DNA from: Agarophyton chilense
Lineage: Eukaryota; Rhodophyta; Florideophyceae; Gracilariales; Gracilariaceae
NCBI GenBank assembly: GCA_030374765.1
Contig: JARGXX010000080.1
Location: forward strand, 1,488,001 to 1,552,000
Direction of reading: 5' to 3'
DNA: 64,000 nt
Shown here: positions 56,949 to 64,000 of the stretch, in pieces
Position numbering within the stretch: position 1 is the stretch's first letter
How the letters are laid out: every line of letters begins with the position of its first letter
Program-made: the position numbers and the translations under genes
The notes under the pieces: generated by a model
Told to the model about the DNA's origin: nothing
The model's input: only the letters and a program-made list of their open reading frames with translations
Database searches by the model: none

Positions 56949-58990
56949 TCGATGTTTTCCTCCTGTACGGGAGGGCTTGAGTCCAAGTTTGGTGTTTCCT
57001 CGATGGTATTGACCTGTACCGGTGTACAGGGTTGGAACCTAATTGGTGCTTGCGTTGAAGACCCATAGAGGCGTTGGTGATTCTGCATGCGAGCTGGAAT
57101 CAACTGGTCTCTCATCCCTGGAGGCAAGTTAGCGCAATTGTTTGCCAAATGCTCTGTCGCGAGACAAAACAAGCAAACGAGGCCTCCAGTTTGGGGGTCT
57201 CGCGTTACCATTGAGGGGGGCTTCTAAACCTGGTTGGTGGGAGCAGTGGCGTAAGATGTGGGTGGCGAGTTATGGGAGCTCGCCCCCGGCATCCTCTGCG
57301 AGCTCATCGTCCTTGGGGGCGATTGTACCGAGTTTGGTGTACGAGTTGACGACCAATTTCCTACCGTCGAAGGTTTCGAGAACCGCCCCGGGATCGCTAC
57401 CAAGTGGATGGCGGTCCATGTAGGTACTTCGAGGTGCGAGCTACCTTCTGAGGTTGTGGTATCTTCAATTTCCAAGACCGACCTTTTCCGTTTATCTTTA
57501 GGGGTTGGAGGCACGGCTGGTCTCTTTCCCAGCCGAAGGGTATCTCCAAGGCCCTGGGAGTATCGAGCCAGCCCATTGTAGTCTACCTTTCGGTTAGTGG
57601 CCAAGTAGTTGCGTACCTGAGAACGGATCGCTTTATCGACATTGTCGGCAAAAAGCGACTTTAACCGAGAGGTAGTGAACACATTACCACAGCGTGTTGC
57701 CAGATTCCGCAGCGCGAGGGAAAACTCCGATTCGGTTTGCCCAGACCTTTGATGGTAGGCGAGGAATTCCGAACAAGCCTCTATGATAACCTCATCGGTG
57801 GCGTATGTTTCAAAAAGGAAATTGACCACTTCTGGGTATGACTCCAACATCTCTGTGCCATCCTCATCCATCGATAAGGTATTGCCGCGGACCCTACCCT
57901 GCAGCAAGTAGTATGCTTTTCCTTTCAGGTAAAACTGAAATAGCCACATAGAAGTGCCCTCGGAAAAACAATTTTGGTCACATGCAAGCTTGAACTACTG
58001 TAGAAACTCAATTATCGCAATAGGATCCGTACCTGTGATGGTTGTGTCACCCATTTGGAAGATGAGCTTCTTGTGGTGCTTAGTAATCTTCTGAGCCACC
58101 CCTTGGGTGTATTCAGAAGACTTGTTGATCAACCGATAAGTCCTGTAGTCAACCGCTTTGGTGAACATATCGTTCAAGGGTTGGTGCACCTCCAGGTCTA
58201 TTTCGGTGTCCGACTCAGAGTCGGGCGACTCATTTTATCGCTTTTTACCCTTTCGGTTCTTTTTTGACGATTTCTTCGTCGACCTGTTCGTTTTCTTCTT
58301 CTTCTTACCTTTACGGTCATCATCCGACGATGAACTCGTATCGAAACTGGAGTCTGACGAGTCGGGGTCTGAATCATCTTCTCGATTCTTTCCCCTCTTC
58401 GTCCTGCGCTTCTTCCCTTTTCGGTTTCTTCGTCGTTCATCCCACGAGTCAGACGAATCGTCCTTGGGACCACTTCCATGGGTATCCTTTTGAACGAAAC
58501 GAGAAATTGGTGGCAGGTAAATGTCTTGAGTATCTACCTTCCCCGGGACCTCTTGACTCTGCCTTGGACCTCGTAGGTACTCACTATCAGTAGGTAAGTG
58601 TTTGGAATGGGTGGAATGACCCATTTGGAACCCTTGTGGTATGCGCTCTGCGATGTTCACCTGTGTAGGTCGGGATTCTGCGAATCCCTCGGAAACCCAA
58701 AGGTCCTGCACAGCGCGGTAAACATGCTCCCTAGCATTTGTAAAGAGACCCTGTTTCACCATTTCAGGTATCCTGTCCGATAGCTCTTGAGCTGCTCGGT
58801 CAACCACTATACGGGTAAATGCATCGACGTCCACTGACGGCGGAACCATCCGGGTATCCGACTTCTCGTTTACGGTTATTGCATCCTCGACCGCGAGGGT
58901 GACGAGCGCTTTCGCTCGCTCTTCCAGCTGAGGCCATTGCTCCTCCGCTGCAACCTCAATTGGTAATTCCCTTTGAGGTTCCGTTGCCAT
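56936..58990 (-). pseudogene. gag of the chromovirus
   Basis: One frame from ATG 58990 to 56936, interrupted by TAA at 58235-58237, TAG at 57995-57997 and a stop at 57224-57226. The N-terminal part is acidic then Lys/Ser/Asp-rich; the capsid-like part (57949-57300) reads MWLFQFYLKGKAYYLL, then EFLAYHQRSGQTESEF. The nucleocapsid has a zinc knuckle CLFCLATEHLANNC (CX2CX4HX4C) at about 57170. The protease frame starts with a 13-bp overlap, as expected for a frameshift junction. Confidence 0.8.
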
Positions 58991-59277
58991 AGGCAGTGGA
59001 CCATGTACCTTTAAGGTTTGTCCCGAGGGTGCCGGAGCAGCTCCTCGGGGTTCTCCAGAATTGGTCGAGCCGATGGGGCTCCTTAAAAACCTTTATGGCT
59101 TGGCGGGGCGCTTGCACCACGCGTATTCCTTTTAGGTCGTTCCATTTGTGACCAATAGTGGTATCCTGTATTGGTTTGCGGGATTTCCTGAAACCAAATA
59201 GGTGTACGAGCGTCCAATCCTTCTCGTAATCTTGTGTGAACCGTGAAGGTACCACGAAACCTAAAAATACTTTCTAA

Positions 59278-59289
59278 GTCGGGAGACCA
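59278..59289 (-). promoter_or_regulatory. Primer binding site of the chromovirus
   Basis: Three bases after the 5' LTR the minus strand reads TGGTCTCCCGAC, complementary to a tRNA 3' end GTCGGGAGACCA. This is not the initiator-methionine site (TGGTATCAGAGC type) common in Gypsy elements. Confidence 0.6.
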
Positions 59290-59292
59290 AAA

Positions 59293-59925
59293 TGTCGTAC
59301 AATCACCTCTAGGGTATGCTACTGTCTTGTCTCGGGAGCGTAGTGACGCTCAACCGTAGGGAGCGTGTTGACGCTCAACCTTAGAAGGTAGACGTAGTAA
59401 ACCTCAATTGTAACAGGGCACCGTGAAAACCCGCAGGGGCAAACGGCGGGGGGACTAGGCTACACTGTGTAGGTGAACGATGGTAGGCGTTGAAGCGCGG
59501 GAAAGCCTGTGTCGTAGTTGAGAAACGATGAATCAAAAGGTATGGTCGTGAGACAAGTGATGCCTGTCTTATCAGATAAGGATGGAGGAGGTGCAGTTCC
59601 CTATATGCAGTGGACTGCACTCTCCAGATCACCCGGGAGGTGCCAGCAAGGCACGGTCTCTGATCTAGTCTCAGAGACCTGGCCAGCACTGGCTACAGTG
59701 CCAGGTGGCCACTCCACTACTGTACTAAAATAAATATAATTACAATTACAAGTACTAACAATTACTCAACCAGAAGGTACATGTCAACACTACACGTGGC
59801 TGACAACACCTAGATGATAGCTGGCCTAGAGCTGCATGGCCGACAATTCCTCGCATCCATCACCTACAAGGTCAGTGTAGTATATTGACAACCTCAAGGG
59901 TCCGCCCTTCTGCCACTATACGACA
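59293..59925 (-). repeat. 5' LTR (D) of the chromovirus
   Basis: 633 bp, TGTCGTA...TACGACA, with the same tandem 25-bp unit (59334-59383). Confidence 0.95.
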
Positions 59926-59930
59926 CTAAC

Positions 59931-61162
59931 GCTTCACCAGATTTTGGTAATGTGCCACACGCCTCACATATTTTTACAATAGCTGGGATTGCGCTCCCAG
60001 CGACAGTCGACTTACTGCACTCTAAACGGCAAATGTTTCACCTTTCGATAAATTTGAAAGGCTCAAATCCGTAAAACATAAAGTTTTAAGGTATAATTTG
60101 TTCGTTATTGTCGTCGCAGAGATAACTTGAAGACATTAGAGCCCTTCTTGTAGGGATCGAGAACCTCCAAAATGGAGCTCTAGCGCGTTACTACTCGATA
60201 GTTACAACTTCTGTGGAATTCCACTGAAGACTGTAAAGGTCTCGGTGCAGTGGGTATCCACAGAAATAACCGCGGAGAGCGGGCGTCGCCTTGCGAGCGA
60301 CAGTTCTTAGATAAGAACGGAGTGCGCGGAGAGCAGCCAGGTGTGCCTGAACAATGGGGAAAATGTGTGTGTTCACGAAGCGGATGTCCAGATGCGGCGG
60401 TACGTAATGCACACAAGATCGGCTCGACAACCGTTGTGACAACACAAATAACCAGGTGACAGTAGATAAAACAACACACACACACACACAGAAAGCTGTA
60501 GAAAAGGGCGGTAAACGCGCAACAGTAGCTGGTATCCTCGGAACAAGAGCTATAGCTCAGAATGGTTAAGAACTGATACTATAGGTGCCATTTTGTGGTA
60601 AACCACTTTAAGATTTCTAGCACTCACCAAGATGGTGTTTTGGTTCGTTGGTGGTTGTTGGTTGGCCTTCGCCGTCCTCACCTGGGCCCTGCCCCCTTTA
60701 ATGTGGCAAGAGGCAAAGAAAGTACTTTACAGTAACGCATACACGTGGCTTGCCACTACATAATTATCTAAATAATACCAAATAAAATATTTTGTCATGG
60801 CACCTTACTGTGTACACTAAATACAGTACTTCCTAATTAAATTTCTCCTGTCCAAATCTTTCCATGAAGTAATTCTTCTCATAACTTCTCGTAACCGAGT
60901 ATAGCCCAAAAAATAGCTTATGAATGCCGTATTGCGACTTCGTAGTATTTCAATCGGTCGAACTCAGGTGCATCCAGAGTGCTACATATCCCCTTGTTAA
61001 GAGCGGAGCCCCCGCGACGCATTGTCTGTAAAATCAATAGCAGCGCGCTTCTCGCACATTCCCATTGTTCTTTTCGTATCATAACCTTGCGTTTTCCGAC
61101 TCCACCTTGCGATCATCTCGCTGTTCCATCCTTCAATCTTTTCTTGTAACCGACATCACGCG
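59931..61162. other. Spacer; probably contains the 3' LTR of the second retroelement
   Basis: No gene is seen. Because the antisense ORF and chromodomain of a second element follow, its 3' LTR should lie here, but without the partner LTR I cannot set its ends. A tRNA-like TAGCTCAGAATGG occurs at about 60553 without a good B box. Confidence 0.35.
60474..60490. repeat. CA microsatellite
   Basis: Eight to nine CA units. Confidence 0.9.
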
Positions 61163-62839
61163 ATGAGCAACCTTCCGTCTTACGTGGTCAATCCACCGAC
61201 GTCCTATGACGATCTCGACAACCCTCCGTTTCAGCAGACTTCTGCGCCGCCTAGAGGTTCCGCTACACTCTCCCGAACTTTCCCTTTGCTGCAATCGGCT
61301 TCCAGTCCTGGTCCTGCATACCTTTCTTTCACAGCAGCTATTCTGCAACCAACGTCCTCCTCCTTACAGAAGTTTCCACATTACGCGGACTTCGTCGGCC
61401 GAGACCCCCTGCAGCACTCTCCATTATACGCGCGAGCGCCTTGGCTTTTCCCTGCGGCGGTCCGCGACGAAGCTCTGATGAATCAGTATGTGGTGGCCGG
61501 TCGCCTTCTCGATGGTAACCCCTGGCATGCGTTGTTTAGAACAGATTGTTTGAGCCATTGCGCCGTCCCAAACAATGCGATCAGTCGCTTCGGAAACGAG
61601 AGCGTGCTCAAGGCGCGCGAACGATTCACCCGTCTGGTGTACCAGCGATTACGCCGCATCATCGGCTCGGTGCCTCTCAATGAAGATTGGCAATTTGGCA
61701 CCTGGTGTGCCAGAACAAATGGCGAGGCTTACTCGTATGTCGAGAACCTAGCGGCTTTGGATGTCAAAAGGTGGCGCGGTGGTCGTGGAGTATCCAACGG
61801 GGCCCTCTGTCACGACAGTCCTCAATTACGCGCGGAATTCCGCTATCTCCGCAAACGGAATGATCCGTATTGGGAATTCCCCCGGTGGGAACGCCGTACC
61901 AGATCTGGAATGGGATACTTGGTTCCATACCAGATGCTCGAAGTGGACCGATTTCGGTATAACTCGCGCGTCGGGCGGTGTGGTCCGATTCCTCAATACT
62001 GGCATGAGATCGAGAGTCCTCGTGGCTGTCCTGTGGAGCTTCCTCCTTCGATCACCTACGTAGGTTCCTTACTCGCGACTGATCCGTTTTCCGGTTATTG
62101 GGTAGTCGTGTACAGTGAATTCATCGCGAAGATGGCCGTGTTCATCCTTTGGGATGTATACGACACATATCGTTTGTGGTATATGAGCTCGATTGCTCGC
62201 CAATTTGCGAGAGAACTTGATCTGTCGCTCGTCCTGGGTTCACGTGCCAATCACGAAGAATTTCTGCGTCTGATGAATGTCATGGACCAAATTGACTGGA
62301 CCCTCATTCCTTCTGAACAGCAGGCTAGAGAACGTTCTCGTCGCGAACATTCACCCGGAAGAATCGGTCCCAGAGGTGACTTTGTCTGGTACGACCCCTG
62401 GACAAACCAGCATATCGACGGCGATCACGCCAAATTTCTGCGGGAAACTCTGCGAAAAATGCTTCCAACCCAGCTGACTGGTTACATACACGAGCCAACT
62501 GCTCAGAATGACGACGCACTCGTTGACGAGATGCAAGAAATCGATTACGATGAAGAGCCAGAAGAGGTCATCCTCGAGGATCCCGCTTTCGGTGAGAACG
62601 ACGGCATAGAGCGAGTGGTCCCTGCAGCGATGCAGAGCGCTATACCTGAGCCTGTTCGACCTGCAGTGGCTTCCCACGAGGCAGAGCTTGGCAATCTGAG
62701 TCAGTTCCTCGAGGACGCTGGGATTCCTTCCCATCTTGTTCAAGGAAATCGACAGCAGATTCTGAATCTCTTGCGCTTTTCGATGGGTATCAACTCGAAG
62801 CACCCGAATCCCTTACTTTCTTGCCTGCGGGCACTGTAA
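61163..62839 (+). CDS. Antisense ORF of the second chromovirus, 558 aa, intact, unknown family
   Basis: ATG 61163 to stop 62839, uninterrupted. The N-terminus is Ser/Pro/Thr-rich (1-80); the middle is Trp/Tyr/Arg-rich (QFGTWCARTNGEAYSY, RKRNDPYWEFPRWERR). A hydrophobic stretch follows at about 312-330 (YWVVVYSEFIAKMAVFILWD), then VWYDPWTNQHIDGDHAKF (about 410), a strongly acidic segment (EIDYDEEPEEVILEDP, about 455) and a C-terminal helix. No known domain is recognised. It faces, tail to tail, the decayed minus-strand pol of a second chromovirus whose chromodomain ends at 63176. An AATAAA lies 35 bp after the stop. It may be an env-like, capsid-like or regulatory antisense protein of the element. 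Confidence 0.65.
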   Translation: MSNLPSYVVNPPTSYDDLDNPPFQQTSAPPRGSATLSRTFPLLQSASSPGPAYLSFTAAILQPTSSSLQKFPHYADFVGRDPLQHSPLYARAPWLFPAAVRDEALMNQYVVAGRLLDGNPWHALFRTDCLSHCAVPNNAISRFGNESVLKARERFTRLVYQRLRRIIGSVPLNEDWQFGTWCARTNGEAYSYVENLAALDVKRWRGGRGVSNGALCHDSPQLRAEFRYLRKRNDPYWEFPRWERRTRSGMGYLVPYQMLEVDRFRYNSRVGRCGPIPQYWHEIESPRGCPVELPPSITYVGSLLATDPFSGYWVVVYSEFIAKMAVFILWDVYDTYRLWYMSSIARQFARELDLSLVLGSRANHEEFLRLMNVMDQIDWTLIPSEQQARERSRREHSPGRIGPRGDFVWYDPWTNQHIDGDHAKFLRETLRKMLPTQLTGYIHEPTAQNDDALVDEMQEIDYDEEPEEVILEDPAFGENDGIERVVPAAMQSAIPEPVRPAVASHEAELGNLSQFLEDAGIPSHLVQGNRQQILNLLRFSMGINSKHPNPLLSCLRAL

Positions 62840-62872
62840 CAAATCGACTAGCGGTAGTCTTGAGATATCCAA

Positions 62873-62878
62873 AATAAA
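62873..62878 (+). terminator. Poly(A) signal of the antisense ORF
   Basis: AATAAA 33-39 bp downstream of the stop codon, on the antisense-ORF strand. Confidence 0.5.
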
Positions 62879-62899
62879 TTGCTTTGATCTTCTGCAACT

Positions 62900-63070
62900 T
62901 CTTTGCTTCTTCTTCTTTCTTCGGGGCCTCTCCTCTTCTTGCTTCACTTCTCACTTCTTGTGGACCTCCACTCTTCTTGCTTTACTTTTCACTTCTTGTG
63001 TGCCTCCACTCTTCTTGCTTCACTTTTCCCTTCTTGTAGACCTCCACTTCATTCTTCCTTCTCCTGGAGT
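62900..63070. repeat. Pyrimidine-rich minisatellite, about 39-bp unit
   Basis: Three to four imperfect copies of a unit containing CCTCCACTCTTCTTGCTT then CACTTCTTGTG, with nearly all purines on the opposite strand. Confidence 0.8.
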
Positions 63071-63172
63071 TACTTCATACTTCTGTAGTGTTCAGATTCG
63101 ATCAGGCTCTTCTGACACAACCAAACCGACGAGAGCGTCATCAATGGTGTCTGGGACATCCAGTTTAGCACG

Positions 63173-64000
63173 TCAGCAGTACGCTAGCACATGTGATCGT
63201 GATAGATTGCGTATGGGCTCCCATGTATCGTCTTCGGGTTGATACCCATACCAACGCCCTTTAAACAGTAAACTGTTGTTCTTTGCACGCCATCCATGAT
63301 CTAGAATGCGTTCGATGATAAATTCCATCTCCTCAGTTGCGGACTCCTCAGTCGGGGTGACGCTCCTGTCAACAGGTTCCGTAGCGTTCGCTGTAGCGTT
63401 CGGAACCGTTTCATCACGTTCTGTCGTCTCATCCACATCCGAGGTTCTCAAAGCCAGTCTTCTGGTTTCCATACCTTCCAGTCTGGCCGGTGCTTCCAAC
63501 TTCCTTCTCGGTTTTCCGACCCTTGCGGCGAAAACGCGACTTCAGTTGCCACTGTACGCCTTAGGCTTGCCCCTATGGGCTTCTTCTCTTCCGGATTTAA
63601 GGTGTCCGGATGTTCTGGGGGTCCTAAATGCTCGTTATCCACCGCGAATGGGTCAGCCGATACAGTCATACTGTCTCCATGGGGCGTCTCCACAATTGAG
63701 GTGTCCCTTGTGAACTTCTTCTTTTCTTGAGACCTGCTGCGCTCCTCAGAGAGAGTTACGCTCTTCAATACGTTTTACGGAATTGGCTTGCTGATCTCAA
63801 CTTCAGTTCCTTCTGATTCTACGCCAAATGGCGATTCTGTTCCGTCATCAGGACTCCCTGTAGAGCCTTCACGACTTCTGATATGTGAGGTTTCATCCTC
63901 AATTTCTTTCACGTAAACCGCGTGGTCTGAGGGAGTGACTGCAGTTTGCTGCGCGCTCAATTTGCGGATCACCGTGTCTCCTCTCATTGATACAGTGGGA
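63173..64000 (-). pseudogene. C-terminal integrase/chromodomain region of a second chromovirus (partial, runs off window)
   Basis: The minus strand has a chromodomain at 63326-63177: EFIIERILDHGW, then LFKGRWYGYQPEDDTWEP and RSHVLAYC. Upstream, the linker frame 63987-63448 is acidic and Ser/Thr-rich, with one in-frame TAA (63775-63777) and a frameshift near 63480. Only the pol 3' end is present; RT and LTR would lie beyond 64000. The chromodomain is better preserved than that of the first element and clearly different in sequence. Confidence 0.8.

Larger units (their letters stand above)
50416..59925 (-). mobile_element. Complete but decayed Ty3/Gypsy chromovirus (9.5 kb)
   Basis: Two 633-bp LTRs (50416-51048 and 59293-59925) in the same orientation, flanked by CTAAC at 50411-50415 and 59926-59930, a perfect 5-bp target duplication. 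Coding order on the minus strand is gag with zinc knuckle, protease, RT, RNase H, integrase with GPY/F-like region and chromodomain, the chromovirus order. The two LTRs differ at roughly 30 positions by eye, so the insertion is not recent. All coding regions carry stops and shifts. An antisense ORF lies between the chromodomain and the 3' LTR. Confidence 0.95.

Noticed and set aside
60545-60660. tRNA gene or SINE head at TAGCTCAGAATGG
   Set aside because: No B box at proper distance and no cloverleaf can be drawn.

Overview
The window looks like nuclear DNA of a red alga, most likely an intron-poor florideophyte such as Chondrus. This is inferred from gene style and repeat content; no species marker is present. 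Host genes are long and nearly intronless: one VPS13 gene of 11.6 kb is a single exon, and only one short intron (109 bp) is visible, in a TBL1-type gene. The rest is a dense, nested layer of decayed transposons: chromoviral Gypsy LTR elements, PIF/Harbinger, piggyBac-like, a KDZ/Plavaka-like element and a tRNA-derived SINE.

Left third (1-20.7 kb), ordinary host genes. In order: a LisH-WD40 co-repressor subunit (TBL1/TBL1XR1 type, +); a convergent secreted Hint (Hog-like) protein (-); a CaMKK/SnAK-like protein kinase with a PH-like domain (+), divergent from the Hint gene; and a giant VPS13 bridge-like lipid-transfer protein ending in a UBA domain (+).

Middle (20.7-50.4 kb), accessory DNA. 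A gene for a DUF2207-like protein with a signal peptide occurs twice, near 22.2 kb and 48.8 kb, within a segmental duplication that also includes its promoter. The first copy has lost the membrane anchor and glycine-rich tail. Between the copies lie: a Harbinger element whose transposase is split by a solo LTR; piggyBac-like and Harbinger fragments; a 5-kb KDZ/Plavaka-like element with two convergent ORFs and a strong C-over-G strand bias; a second piggyBac-like remnant carrying a SINE; a second solo LTR that itself holds an 887-bp DNA element; and a 2.17-kb Harbinger element with perfect TAA target duplications. A secreted beta-propeller gene of a mainly prokaryotic family (PF09826-like) follows, broken by a single in-frame TAA.

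Right part (50.4-64 kb), LTR retrotransposons. A complete but decayed 9.5-kb chromovirus (LTRs at both ends, 5-bp target duplication, gag-PR-RT-RH-IN-chromodomain on the minus strand) is followed by the 3' end of a second chromovirus that runs off the window. In both, the space between the chromodomain and the 3' LTR side holds an open reading frame on the strand opposite to pol. In the second element this antisense ORF (558 aa) is fully open while its pol is broken. I regard this antisense gene as the best candidate for an undescribed system here.
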